DNA from: Agromyces badenianii
Lineage (GTDB): Bacteria; Actinomycetota; Actinomycetes; Actinomycetales; Microbacteriaceae
Assembly: GCF_003070885.1 (NCBI RefSeq)
Contig: NZ_CP028913.1
Span: 2,418,001-2,482,000, forward strand
Reading direction: 5' to 3'
Length of the DNA stretch: 64,000 nucleotides
The notes beneath the pieces were generated by a model that was given only the letters and a program-made list of their open reading frames with translations, did no database searches and was not told the DNA's origin. Positions within the stretch are counted from its first letter, which is position 1; every line of letters begins with the position of its first letter. This document shows, one piece after another, positions 53,061 to 63,732 of this stretch. Both the position numbers and the translations under genes were made by a program.

Positions 53061-54425
53061 ATGGCCCGATCCACCTCCACGTTCCGCTGCACCGAGTGCG
53101 GGTGGAGCACCGTCAAATGGGTGGGTCGCTGCAGCGAGTGCCAGCAGTGGGGCACGGTCATCGACGTGGCCGAGGCCACCGGCATCGTGCGCGCCGTGCA
53201 GGCGGTGCAACTCGGCGAAGCGCGCACCGCACGGCCGATCGTCGACGTGCAGACCGAAGACGCCGCCCACCGTCCGAGCGGCATCGGCGAGTTCGACCGC
53301 GTGCTCGGCGGCGGCATCGTGGCCGGCGCCGCGATCCTGCTCTCGGGCGAACCGGGCGTCGGCAAGTCCACGCTCCTGCTCGAGGTCGCGGCGCGCGTCG
53401 CCGGCACCGGTCGACGGGTGCTCTACGTCACCGCCGAAGAGTCGGTGGCGCAGGTGCGGCTTCGCGCTGGGCGCACGGGGGCATTGCACGACGAGCTCTA
53501 CCTCGCGGCCGAGACCGACCTCGCGACGATCCTCGGCCAGGTCGACGCCGTCTCCCCCGCGCTCCTCATCGTCGACTCGGTGCAGACCGTCTCGTCGTCG
53601 CTCTCCGACGGGCTCCCGGGCCAGCCGAGCCAGGTGCGCGAGGTCGCGTCGACCCTCATCCGCGTGGCGAAAGAGCGGCAACTGCCCGTGCTGCTCGTCG
53701 GTCACGTGACGAAAGACGGCACCATCGCCGGCCCTCGCCTGCTCGAACACCTCGTCGATGTCGTCTGCCAGTTCGAGGGCGATCGGCAGACCGCGCTCCG
53801 CTTCGTGCGCGCGCTCAAGAATCGCTTCGGCCCGACCGACGAGGTCGGCTGCTTCGAGATGACCGGCGAGGGCATCGCCGAGGTGCCAGACCCCTCGGGC
53901 CTCTTCCTCTCGAGCGGCCGCAGTGCCGTCAGCGGCACGTGCGTCACCGTCGCCCTCGAGGGGCGGCGGGCGCTGCCGGTCGAGGTGCAGGCGCTCGTCG
54001 TGGCCACGAAGGCGCCGCAACCGCGCCGCGTCGTCAACGGCGTCGATCCGTCGCGGGTCGCCATGATCATCGCCGTGCTCGAGCGCCGGGCGGGGCTGAA
54101 GTCGCTCGGCGAACACGACGTCTACGTCTCCACCGTCGGCGGCGTGCGGCTCGCCGAGCCCGGGGCCGACCTGGCGATCGCGGTGGCCATCGCCTCGGCC
54201 ATGCGCGACCGCGCCGTGCCGCACGAGCTCGCGGCATTCGGCGAGATCAGTCTCGCCGGCGAGGTGCGCCCCGTCACCGCGGCGAAGCAGCGCGGCGCCG
54301 AAGCCAAGCGGCTCGGTTACACGACGATCCTCGACGTCGAGGCCGGCAGCGTGCACGCGGCGGTGCAGCGCGCCATGCTGGCCTCAACCGGTTCGCGCGA
54401 GCGCGAACTCGACGCCGCCTTCTGA
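53061..54425 (+). CDS. radA: DNA repair protein RadA/Sms
   Basis: 454 residues. Zinc finger CTECGW...CSEC at the N-terminus, RecA-like core with Walker A SGEPGVGKSTLLLEV, Walker B LLIVDSVQT, the RadA-specific KNRFG motif (LKNRFGPTDEVG), and a Lon-like C-terminal domain (SRVAMIIAVLERRAGLKSLG, DVYVSTVGG). Acts in branch migration during recombination and natural transformation. TAGTCT (53049-53054) lies 6 nt before the ATG. Confidence 0.96.
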   Translation: MARSTSTFRCTECGWSTVKWVGRCSECQQWGTVIDVAEATGIVRAVQAVQLGEARTARPIVDVQTEDAAHRPSGIGEFDRVLGGGIVAGAAILLSGEPGVGKSTLLLEVAARVAGTGRRVLYVTAEESVAQVRLRAGRTGALHDELYLAAETDLATILGQVDAVSPALLIVDSVQTVSSSLSDGLPGQPSQVREVASTLIRVAKERQLPVLLVGHVTKDGTIAGPRLLEHLVDVVCQFEGDRQTALRFVRALKNRFGPTDEVGCFEMTGEGIAEVPDPSGLFLSSGRSAVSGTCVTVALEGRRALPVEVQALVVATKAPQPRRVVNGVDPSRVAMIIAVLERRAGLKSLGEHDVYVSTVGGVRLAEPGADLAIAVAIASAMRDRAVPHELAAFGEISLAGEVRPVTAAKQRGAEAKRLGYTTILDVEAGSVHAAVQRAMLASTGSRERELDAAF

Positions 54426-54469
54426 CGCGCGTCGCAGCGCGGCCCCAGGGCCAGGGCCCAGGCCCGCCT

Positions 54470-54880
54470 CTACGCCTCGAGCGCCCGCAGCAGTTCGTCG
54501 GGCGCAGCCTGCATCGGATGCGGGCCAGCGATGTCGAGGAACACCGTCGTGATCTTCGACTCGTGCCGCTTCAAGAACGTGCGCAGCCACGCCGGGCTCT
54601 GCAGCCCGACCGCGGGCGGCAGGTTGGCGGGCTTGTTCGCCGCGTCGCTGAAGAGCAGCAGCGCGACCTCACCGGTCTTCGGGTCGCGGTACGTCCACAC
54701 CTCGCCGCCGTCGAGGGGCTTGTCACGAGGCCCGGGCTTCACGAGGGGAACGACGGTGTTGCCGTGCCGCAGCGCGAGGGCGACCGCCGCGATGTCCTGT
54801 CGCTCGAGCGCCTCTGCGAGCGCCTGCGAACGGAACTCCACGGGCTCCGCCTCCTGCTTCCGTCGTGCCTTGCCTGCCAT
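54470..54880 (-). CDS. Conserved hypothetical protein
   Basis: 136 residues from MAGKARRKQEAEPVEFRSQA. It has LALRHGNTVVPLVKPGPRDK, GGEVWTYRDPKTGEVALLLF and SPAWLRTFLKRHESKITTVF, ending GPHPMQAAPDELLRALEA. The pattern of a small alpha/beta domain with VxLxxPG and ALLLFSDA recalls SseB-type proteins, but I do not claim membership. Probably cytoplasmic. TACCCT (54887-54892) lies 6 nt before the ATG (leaderless). Confidence 0.65.
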   Translation of the reverse strand: MAGKARRKQEAEPVEFRSQALAEALERQDIAAVALALRHGNTVVPLVKPGPRDKPLDGGEVWTYRDPKTGEVALLLFSDAANKPANLPPAVGLQSPAWLRTFLKRHESKITTVFLDIAGPHPMQAAPDELLRALEA

Positions 54881-55185
54881 TCCACAAGGGTACCGAGCGG
54901 ATGCCGCGCGGCCCGCCTTCGTCCGCGCACGGCGCACTCCGCGGCATCCACTCCGACTCGGTGCCCACCACCCCCGAGTTGGGGATGGACTTCGCCGCGA
55001 GGGGACCTATGCTGTCTTTGCCGGACCGTGAGGGTCCGAGGTGTCGACGAAGACGACGGCGTTCTCGTTGACCCCACGGTGCCGGCGCATCCCAGACTCC
55101 TTGCCCAGCGAACCCGTGTCGCCGGGCGCTCGTACCATCGAAGTATCACCGCGCGGGCCGGCGCGCTCCCACTCGAAGGAGCACC
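54881..55185. other. Intergenic region with a promoter-like pair but no clear gene
   Basis: About 305 bp. Near the left end is an inverted pair of the GGATGC word (GCGGATGCCGCG ... CGCGGCATCC). On the plus strand TGGACT and TATGCT, 16 bp apart (about 54986-55013), look like a promoter; CGGACC/GGTCCG forms a small hairpin just after. That leaves roughly 165 nt of transcript before the next gene, which could be a leader or a small RNA. I see no convincing small ORF. Confidence 0.4.
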
Positions 55186-55506
55186 ATGGCCAGCAGCCTC
55201 CCCAAGCCGATCCGGTTCGACGGCGACACTTGGGTGTGCGTGCGCAACGACCCCGCCACGCCGAAGGCGATCATCCGCCGTTACCGCGATGTCAAGCGCG
55301 GCGACGTCTTCCTGGTCGTCAAGTGGGCGCTCGACCCGGCAGAGCAACAGCTCATGGCCTCGGCCCCGTCGCTCGACGCCGCGAACGATCTGGTGCGCTT
55401 CGACCCGCCCGCCGGTTCGGCACCGAGCTTCGCCGGGTACCCGCACCGGAGCGGTGAGCCCGGCACCCGAGCGCAGCCGTCTGGTGAGAGCGTCGGGCGG
55501 GCTTGA
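55186..55506 (+). CDS. Hypothetical protein
   Basis: 106 residues: MASSLPKPIRFDGDTWVCVR, RYRDVKRGDVFLVVKWALDP, then a Pro/Ser/Gly-rich disordered end. AAGGAG 6-7 nt upstream supports the ATG. Compact N-terminal domain of about 65 residues, unrecognised. It may be the gene served by the promoter-like pair some 170 bp upstream. Confidence 0.55.
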   Translation: MASSLPKPIRFDGDTWVCVRNDPATPKAIIRRYRDVKRGDVFLVVKWALDPAEQQLMASAPSLDAANDLVRFDPPAGSAPSFAGYPHRSGEPGTRAQPSGESVGRA

Positions 55507-55667
55507 CACCTTGCGGGGTGCGCCCGACGCCCTCCACCTGCCGGGGCGAGGCGGTGGTGCGCGACCAGGGTGGTCGGGAACGCGAGACGCGCACGCATCG
55601 AAGTTATGTGGAGGAAACCATTCGGCGCGTCCCCCTCTTCGCGGGCCACGCGCTCACGTGAGGGGGT

Positions 55668-56300
55668 TCAGTAGAGCAGAAACTGCTTCTTGTCGGTCGA
55701 CTCGAAGCCGTCGACCGTCACGGCGAGGTGGTACGAGGCACCCTCGGCCGGCACGGACTCGCGTGCGCCTTGGCACGTCTCGGGCGTCGATCGCGTGCGG
55801 TCCCAGATGATCGGCACCGTCGAGCTCACGGGGGTTCCGGGGGTCAGCGACACCTCGGCATCGATCGCGTCGACCTGGCAGTCGGTCGAGGTCCAATAGG
55901 TCTCGTTGCCGCTCGTGATCGTGAAGACCTGCGCGTTCGTGCCGGCGTTCAGCACGCACACGTTCTTGCCGATGTTGGTGATCGTCACCGACAGCTCGGG
56001 CTGCTCCCCGGGTTCGTATGACGACTGGTCGGTGATCGCCTCGACCGTGATCCTCTCAGGCGCGCACGGATCCCCGTCGGCAGCGGTCGGCTCGGTCGGG
56101 ATGGACGTCGTCTCGGGTGCCGCCGTCGGCTCGCCGCTCGGTGCCGCCGCGGGGCCGGCCTCTTCGCCGCTGCTCGCCCCCGGGCGCACGATGATGAGCA
56201 CGATCGCGATGATCACCGCGATGAGCCCGATCAGCACCACGAGCCGCCGACGACGGTACACCTGCGGCGACTGCCGCCCGGTCGGTGTGTTCGTCGACAT
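55668..56300 (-). CDS. Hypothetical membrane-anchored extracellular protein
   Basis: 210 residues from MSTNTPTGRQSPQVYRRRRL. One membrane helix (LVVLIGLIAVIIAIVLIIVR), a Pro/Thr/Glu-rich linker, and an extracellular beta-sandwich-like domain with CAPERITVEAITDQSSYEPG, ELSVTITNIGKNVC and four cysteines. The arrangement resembles actinobacterial DUF4232-type or Ig-like exported proteins, but no family is assigned. TACCCT (56307-56312) lies 6 nt before the ATG. A 7-bp hairpin CCCCCTC/GAGGGGG lies just beyond the stop. Confidence 0.65.
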   Translation of the reverse strand: MSTNTPTGRQSPQVYRRRRLVVLIGLIAVIIAIVLIIVRPGASSGEEAGPAAAPSGEPTAAPETTSIPTEPTAADGDPCAPERITVEAITDQSSYEPGEQPELSVTITNIGKNVCVLNAGTNAQVFTITSGNETYWTSTDCQVDAIDAEVSLTPGTPVSSTVPIIWDRTRSTPETCQGARESVPAEGASYHLAVTVDGFESTDKKQFLLY

Positions 56301-56363
56301 GCACACAGGGTACGACCGGGATGGCGCGGGCCGCGGCATCCGCTCGGCGCGCCGAATCTCGAC

Positions 56364-56867
56364 TCAGAGAAGCTTCAGCATGCGCGTGTTGCCGAGGGTG
56401 TTCTGCTTCACGCGGGCGAGGTCGAGGAACTCGGCGACACCTTCGTCGTTCGAGCGCACGAGCTCGGCGTAGACCTCGGGGTCGACGGTCTCGCCGCCCA
56501 TGTCGACGAAACCGTGGCGGCCGAAGAACTCGGTCTCGAAGGTGAGGCAGAAGAGCCGGCTGAGCCCGAGCTCGCGTGCCTCCTCTTCGAGCGCCGTGAG
56601 CAGGGCGTGGCCGACGCTGCGCCCGAGCCAGGACTCGTCGACGGCGAGGGTGCGCACCTCGCCGAGGTCCTCCCAGATGACGTGCAGCGCACCGGCGCCG
56701 ATCAGGCGCCCGTCGTCGGTCTCGGCGACGCGGAACTCCTGCACCGAGCCGTAGAGGTCGACGCGCTCCTTGCCGAGCAGGATGCGCCGGGCGACGAGCG
56801 GTTCCACGAGGTCGATGATTCGGGGCACATCACTCGTGCGCGCCCGGCGCACGTGGAACTCGGTCAT
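56364..56867 (-). CDS. argA: Amino-acid N-acetyltransferase (N-acetylglutamate synthase, short GNAT type)
   Basis: 167 residues. Actinobacteria use a short GNAT-only N-acetylglutamate synthase (Rv2747-like) for the first step of arginine synthesis. Here MTEFHVRRARTSDVPRIIDL, GSVQEFRVAETDDGRLIGAG, LHVIWEDLGEVRTLAVDESW and GRSVGHALLTALEEEARELG (acetyl-CoA site) plus CLTFETEFFGRHGFVDMGGE match that type. TACGAT (56874-56879) lies 6 nt before the ATG at 56867. No other arg genes are in the window. Confidence 0.82.
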   Translation of the reverse strand: MTEFHVRRARTSDVPRIIDLVEPLVARRILLGKERVDLYGSVQEFRVAETDDGRLIGAGALHVIWEDLGEVRTLAVDESWLGRSVGHALLTALEEEARELGLSRLFCLTFETEFFGRHGFVDMGGETVDPEVYAELVRSNDEGVAEFLDLARVKQNTLGNTRMLKLL

Positions 56868-56936
56868 CCCCACATCGTATTGCCGCTTCCGCCCGGGTGC
56901 GCTTCGCCAAGGCGGCGCGGTGCGCGAGAACGACAG

Positions 56937-56964
56937 AGGGGCGGATGCCGCAGCATCCGCCCCT
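56937..56964 (-). terminator. Terminator after clpC
   Basis: AGGGGCGGATGC (56937-56948) and GCATCCGCCCCT (56953-56964) form a perfect 12-bp stem with a 4-nt loop, 13 nt after the clpC stop. It is built on an inverted CGGATGC pair. The following minus-strand sequence CTCTGTCGTTCTC is moderately T-rich. Confidence 0.75.
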
Positions 56965-56977
56965 CGAGTCGTTCCGG

Positions 56978-59506
<2,529 letters not shown>

Positions 59507-59551
59507 CTCTACTCCTCACGACCCCGCTGGGAAGGGGGCGCCGATATGAAG

Positions 59552-59601
59552 AGCGTAACCAGCAGAGGGTGCCGCGAGGCCCTTGTTCGCCCTCGGCGCA
59601 G
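59552..59601 (-). promoter_or_regulatory. clpC promoter region with possible ClgR box
   Basis: On the minus strand TACGCT (59552-59557) is a plausible -10; the -35 is poor (GCCTCG). Just upstream, CGCCGAGGGCGAAC (within 59585-59601) fits the corynebacterial ClgR consensus CGC-YNANR-GCG. An activator site directly upstream of a weak -35 is the expected layout for ClgR control of clp genes. Confidence 0.45.
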
Positions 59602-59662
59602 CGCTGATGCACGGCGTGACCGACGATGACGAGGCCGGATGCCGCGCCGCCGGCCGCACTCG

Positions 59663-59725
59663 TTGACGTATGCCGTTCAGACCGCTACCGTATCGTTTAT
59701 CGTTGTTATCGATATTCGTTAGGAA
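59663..59725 (+). promoter_or_regulatory. Promoter and TATCG repeats upstream of the DUF2975-like/HTH pair
   Basis: TTGACG (59663-59668) and TACCGT (59686-59691) are 17 bp apart. Overlapping and just downstream are three copies of TATCG in an unusually AT-rich patch (59690-59717: TATCGTTTATCG, TTATCGATATTCG), containing the palindrome TATCGATA. A likely operator, perhaps for the HTH protein encoded by the second gene. Confidence 0.55.
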
Positions 59726-59729
59726 GTGT

Positions 59730-60350
59730 ATGAACGCCATCGCAGAAACCCCCGCCGTCAAGCGGAGCGACGCCGTCGGCCTGTGGATCTTCATGATCGC
59801 CGGAATCGGCATCGCGCTCTGGACCGTCTGGTCGGCCGTCGCACGCATCATCGAAGTGCTCCCGAACCGGGACGTGCAGGTGCCGGCGGAGTTCGCCGAC
59901 ACGACGGCCGACGCTCCCATCGGCGTCGACGGCGGCCTCGTCGCGGTCGAGCTCGATCGAGCCGTCATCTCCGCTCCCTCGCTGCCCGCCGCGTCGCTTT
60001 GGGCGCTCGTCATCCAGCAGTTCGTCTTCGCCGCAGCGGTCGTGGCCGTCGTCGTCTGCCTCGTCTGGCTCGCCCGCAACGTCAGCCGCAGCCGTGTCTT
60101 CAGCCGCACCAACACGGTGCTCGTCACCACCGCAGGCTTCGCGGGCCTCATCGCGAGTTTCGCGGTGCCGTTCTTCGGCAACATGGCGGCGAACGGCGCG
60201 TTCGCGGTGCTCAGCGACCGCACGTTCGACAACGTGATCATCTCGGTCGAGCCGTTCCCGCTCATCCTCCTGGCGTTCGTGGCGGCGCTGCTGAGCACCG
60301 TCTTCGCGGTCGGCGAGCGCCTGCAGCGCGACACCGAGGGACTCGTCTGA
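59730..60350 (+). CDS. DUF2975-like membrane protein
   Basis: 206 residues with four hydrophobic helices (LWIFMIAGIGIALWTVWSAV, FVFAAAVVAVVVCLVWLARN, VLVTTAGFAGLIASFAVPFF, FPLILLAFVAALLSTVFAVG) and the ending FAVGERLQRDTEGLV, as in DUF2975 proteins. AGGAAG precedes the ATG. Its stop overlaps the HTH gene (TGATG). DUF2975/HTH pairs recur in Firmicutes and Actinobacteria; the role is unknown. Confidence 0.78.
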   Translation: MNAIAETPAVKRSDAVGLWIFMIAGIGIALWTVWSAVARIIEVLPNRDVQVPAEFADTTADAPIGVDGGLVAVELDRAVISAPSLPAASLWALVIQQFVFAAAVVAVVVCLVWLARNVSRSRVFSRTNTVLVTTAGFAGLIASFAVPFFGNMAANGAFAVLSDRTFDNVIISVEPFPLILLAFVAALLSTVFAVGERLQRDTEGLV

Positions 60351-60595
60351 TGGCGCCGGCCGAGCCCGGCGAGGCATCCGACATCCACTGCCGGCTCGAC
60401 GAACTGCTCGAGTCGCGCGGACTCACGCTCACGCGGCTCAGCGAACTCGTCGGCGTGAGCGTCGTGAACCTCAGCGTGCTGAAGAACGACCGCGCCCGCG
60501 CCATCCGCTTCTCGACGCTGCAGGCGATCTGCGAGGTGCTCGACTGCGAGGTCGGCGACCTGCTGGTCGTGCGGCGCGCCGACGGCGGGGCCTGA
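60350..60595 (+). CDS. Small Cro/CI-type HTH regulator (YozG-like)
   Basis: 81 residues, essentially one HTH: CRLDELLESRGLTLTRLSEL, VGVSVVNLSVLKNDRARAIR, FSTLQAICEVLDCEVGDLLV. Starts one base into the stop of the membrane protein gene, so translation is coupled. Likely binds the TATCG-rich patch upstream of the pair and controls its own operon, with the membrane partner possibly tuning it; this is inference. Confidence 0.85.
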   Translation: MAPAEPGEASDIHCRLDELLESRGLTLTRLSELVGVSVVNLSVLKNDRARAIRFSTLQAICEVLDCEVGDLLVVRRADGGA

Positions 60596-60632
60596 TCTTC
60601 AGCACACCGCCGCACGGAACCTGGCCACGTGA

Positions 60633-60658
60633 CGGCCGGCCGACCCGACGGCCGGCCG
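60633..60658. terminator. Hairpin between the HTH gene and the convergent lipoprotein gene
   Basis: CGGCCGGC (60633-60640) and GCCGGCCG (60651-60658) pair around a 10-nt loop. It sits between convergent genes and just before the lipoprotein stop at 60665. Weak T content on both sides. Confidence 0.4.
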
Positions 60659-60664
60659 CTGCGA

Positions 60665-61147
60665 TCACTTGATCGGCACTTCGATCTCGTAGCCGGCGAC
60701 CTCGACGACGAGCGGCTCGGTGGTCGTGACGGTCACCGGAGTCCAGAAGAGCGTCGTGTGGGGCACCAGGTCCATGGTGCAGACCTGGTCTTCGGGCCGC
60801 TGGACCAGGTCGATCGCGACGCGGTTGCCCTCACCGGCCTTCTCGAGCACACGGATCTGCTCGCCCACCACCGGGCACGTCGAGCTGCCCGAGATGGTGA
60901 GGGCGATCTGCCCGCCGTCGGCCCACCACACGACCACGGGACCATCGGCGGACGACTCCGTCTCCTCCTCGTCGTCGGCGGGGTCGTCGCCCGCCTCGAC
61001 GTCGACGGCCTCGGCTTCGGATGCGCCCGGCACGCCGGGGAAGTCCTCGGCGGCATCGCCCGAGGGATTGCACGCCGACAGCAGGAACACCGACGAGAGC
61101 GCGAGAGCGAGGAGACCGACACGACGAACACGCATGGAGTGAGCCAT
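60665..61147 (-). CDS. Hypothetical lipoprotein
   Basis: 160 residues from MAHSMRVRRVGLLALALSSV. Lipobox LLSAC, then an acidic linker (EAEAVDVEAGDDPADDEEE) and a compact extracellular domain with two cysteines (STCPVV, QVCTMDL). TAGCAT (61155-61160) lies 7 nt before the ATG at 61147; an ATG four codons later would also give a good signal peptide. Unrecognised. Divergent from the pirin gene, with 61 bp between start codons. Confidence 0.7.
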   Translation of the reverse strand: MAHSMRVRRVGLLALALSSVFLLSACNPSGDAAEDFPGVPGASEAEAVDVEAGDDPADDEEETESSADGPVVVWWADGGQIALTISGSSTCPVVGEQIRVLEKAGEGNRVAIDLVQRPEDQVCTMDLVPHTTLFWTPVTVTTTEPLVVEVAGYEIEVPIK

Positions 61148-61154
61148 ACCCGCC

Positions 61155-61201
61155 ATGCTAACGCTCGGCCCCGCTCCCCGTACGGGCGCCCGGCGTAGGA
61201 T
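61155..61201. promoter_or_regulatory. Divergent -10 elements of the lipoprotein and pirin genes
   Basis: TAGCAT (minus, 61155-61160) and TAGGAT (plus, 61196-61201) each lie 7 nt from their ATG. The 35 bp between them must hold both -35 elements; none is strong. Confidence 0.5.
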
Positions 61202-61208
61202 TTCCGAC

Positions 61209-62237
61209 ATGAGCAACCTGGAACGCCACCCGGTCGAGCTGCTCTGCCCGCCCGAGGGGCCCGCGGGCCCGGTGGTGCAGGTGCTCTCGCCGCGCGAGGT
61301 GCCGCTCGGCGGGCCGCGGGCGATGAACGTGCGGCGCACCCTTCCCCAGCGCGGCCGCACGACGATCGGTGCTTGGTGCTTCGCCGACCACTACGGCCCC
61401 GACGACGTGCAGGTCACCGCGGGCATGATCGTGCCGCCGCATCCGCACACTGGGCTGCAGACGGTGAGCTGGCTCTTCGAGGGCGAGATCGAGCACCGCG
61501 ATTCCGCGGGCAGCCACGCCATGGTGCGCCCCGGCGCCGTCAACCTCATGACGGCCGGCCGCGGCATCTCCCATTCCGAGGTCTCGACGCGCGAGACCAC
61601 CCGGCTGCACGGGGTGCAGCTCTGGGTCGCGCTGCCCGAGGCCTCGCGGCACGTCGCGCCGTTCTTCGAGCACGCCGACACGAGCCCGGTCGCCATGGGC
61701 GACGCCGCGGTGCGGGTGTTCGTCGGCTCGCTCGTGGGCAGCGGCGCGCCCGAGGCATCCGTCACCGTGTTCTCGCCGCTCCTCGGCGCGCAACTCGAGC
61801 TGCCGCCGTTCGGCACCGTCGAACTCGAACTCGACCCCGCGTTCGAGCACGGCGTGCTCGTCGATTCTGGGCCGGTCGAGATCAGTGCGACGGATGCCCC
61901 GAGCGGCGAACTCGCGGAGGACACCGTCTCGACGACCGCGGCGTGGAGCGAACTCGCCTTCCTCGAAGCCGGGCGCCGTCGCATCCGCCTCTCGGCCGAA
62001 GCGGAGCCGGTGCGCGTGATCCTGCTCGGCGGCGTGCCCTTCGGCGAGGAGCTCGTGATGTGGTGGAACTTCATCGGCCGCGACCACGACGAGATCGTGG
62101 AGTTCCGTCGCCAGTGGCAGGCCGACGTCATCGGCCGCGACAATCCCGACGGGCGCTTCGGCACCGTGGCCGGGTACGACGGTTCGCCGCTGCCGGCGCC
62201 CGAGCTGCCGACCGTGCGGCTGAAGCCGCGCCCCTGA
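61209..62237 (+). CDS. Pirin family protein
   Basis: 342 residues, bicupin. The metal site of the N-terminal cupin is visible: two His in VPPHPHTGLQTVSWLFEGEI, one His in GRGISHSEVS and the Glu of SE. A C-terminal pirin cupin follows (VRVILLGGVPFGEELVMWWN, FIGRDHDEIVEFRRQWQ). Some pirins are quercetin dioxygenases, others act on transcription or pyruvate dehydrogenase; this one is unassigned. TAGGAT lies 7 nt before the ATG. Confidence 0.9.
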   Translation: MSNLERHPVELLCPPEGPAGPVVQVLSPREVPLGGPRAMNVRRTLPQRGRTTIGAWCFADHYGPDDVQVTAGMIVPPHPHTGLQTVSWLFEGEIEHRDSAGSHAMVRPGAVNLMTAGRGISHSEVSTRETTRLHGVQLWVALPEASRHVAPFFEHADTSPVAMGDAAVRVFVGSLVGSGAPEASVTVFSPLLGAQLELPPFGTVELELDPAFEHGVLVDSGPVEISATDAPSGELAEDTVSTTAAWSELAFLEAGRRRIRLSAEAEPVRVILLGGVPFGEELVMWWNFIGRDHDEIVEFRRQWQADVIGRDNPDGRFGTVAGYDGSPLPAPELPTVRLKPRP

Positions 62238-62260
62238 CCGGCTCGCCCGCCGGCCCTGAG

Positions 62261-63727
62261 CTACTGCAGCGCCGAGGTGAGCCGCGCGAGGTTGTCGAGC
62301 ACGGTCGAACGCAGCGGCTGCTTCATCCACTGCTCGAGCGTCAACTCGTGGCTGTCGCGACGGTACCCGTCTTCGACGGCGCGCATCTCGCGCACGAACG
62401 ACGCCCCGCGCACGAGCAGCGAGACCTCCATGTTGAGTTCGAACGAGCGGATGTCCATGTTGCTCGAGCCGATGACGGCGACGTCGTCGTCGATCGTGAA
62501 GTGCTTCGAGTGCAGGATGTACGGGGCCTTGTACATGTAGATCTTCACGCCGGCGCGAAGCAGCGCCTCGTAGTACGAGCGCTGGGCGTGGTAGACGAGC
62601 GCCTGGTCGCCGATCTCGGAGACGAAGAGCTCGACGTGGATGCCCCGCTGGGTGGCGCCGCTGATCGCCCGCAGCATCGCCTCATCGGGCACGAAGTACG
62701 GGCTCGTGAGGATGATGCGCTCCTCGGCGGCGTAGAGCAGTGCGAGGAAGAGCTTGAGGTTGTTCTCGTTCGGATACCCGGGCCCGCTCGGCACGACCTG
62801 GCAGTCGAGGTCTTGCGCCTCGCCCGGCTGGTCGAGCGAGTCGGCGAGGTCGCGCGTGGGCTCCTCGCCCGTCTCGAGATACCAGTCGGTGGCGAAGATG
62901 GCGTCGAGCCCCGCGACGATGGGGCCCTCGACCCGGGTCACGAGTTCCTTCCACTTCAGCCCGCGACGGATGTTGCTGCGCTTGTTGTAGCTGCGGTCGA
63001 TGATGTTCTGCGAACCCATGAACCCGACCTCGCCGTCGACGACGAGGATCTTGCGGTGGTTGCGCAGGTCGGGCCGCTGGTACTTGCCCTTGAACGGCTG
63101 CACCGGAAGCATGAGTTCCCACCGCACGCCCATCGCGGTGAGCCGGTCGAGGGTCTTGCGATAGCCCTTCACGCGCAGCGAGGCGACGTGATCGAGCATC
63201 AGCCGCACGTCGACGCCACGGGCGACGGCCTCACCGAGCGCGTCGAAGAAATGCTCCGTCGTGCGGTCGTACGCGAGGATGTAGAACTCGACGTGCACGA
63301 AGCGCTTCGCGTCGCGGATGGCCGCGGTCATCGCGTCGAGCGATCCCTGGTAGTCGCCGATCAGGCTCGCGCTGTTTGAGCCGATGAGCGGCATCGAGCC
63401 GAGATTGCGGTTCAGCCGCACGACGCCCTCGAACCAGGCCGGCCAGTCGCCGGAATCGCTGACCCGTTCGACGCCGTGCGTCGATTCGCGGATGTACCGG
63501 TCGACGTCCGCCTGCTTCTGCCGCCGGTGCTTCGGCAGCTTCGGATTGCCGATGAGCACGAAGAACAGCACGCCGAGGTACGGCACGAAGAAGATCGCGA
63601 GGAGCCAGGCCATGCCAGCGGTCGGGCGGCGGTTGCGCGGCACCACGATGACCGCGGTGATGCGGATGATGAGGTCGACGACGAAGAGGATGCTGGCGAC
63701 GACGAGCGTCGTCTGCTCCGAACTCAT
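62261..63727 (-). CDS. cls: Cardiolipin synthase (phospholipase D superfamily)
   Basis: 488 residues. Two N-terminal membrane helices (LVVASILFVVDLIIRITAVI, WLLAIFFVPYLGVLFFVLIG), then two HKD catalytic motifs: NHRKILVVDGEVGFMGSQN and HSKHFTIDDDVAVIGSSN. Makes cardiolipin from phosphatidylglycerol. Actinobacteria often use a CDP-alcohol type Cls instead, so this may be an additional enzyme or a related phospholipid transferase. Starts 5 bp after a small membrane protein gene and is probably co-transcribed with it. Confidence 0.9.
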   Translation of the reverse strand: MSSEQTTLVVASILFVVDLIIRITAVIVVPRNRRPTAGMAWLLAIFFVPYLGVLFFVLIGNPKLPKHRRQKQADVDRYIRESTHGVERVSDSGDWPAWFEGVVRLNRNLGSMPLIGSNSASLIGDYQGSLDAMTAAIRDAKRFVHVEFYILAYDRTTEHFFDALGEAVARGVDVRLMLDHVASLRVKGYRKTLDRLTAMGVRWELMLPVQPFKGKYQRPDLRNHRKILVVDGEVGFMGSQNIIDRSYNKRSNIRRGLKWKELVTRVEGPIVAGLDAIFATDWYLETGEEPTRDLADSLDQPGEAQDLDCQVVPSGPGYPNENNLKLFLALLYAAEERIILTSPYFVPDEAMLRAISGATQRGIHVELFVSEIGDQALVYHAQRSYYEALLRAGVKIYMYKAPYILHSKHFTIDDDVAVIGSSNMDIRSFELNMEVSLLVRGASFVREMRAVEDGYRRDSHELTLEQWMKQPLRSTVLDNLARLTSALQ

Positions 63728-63732
63728 CCCCG

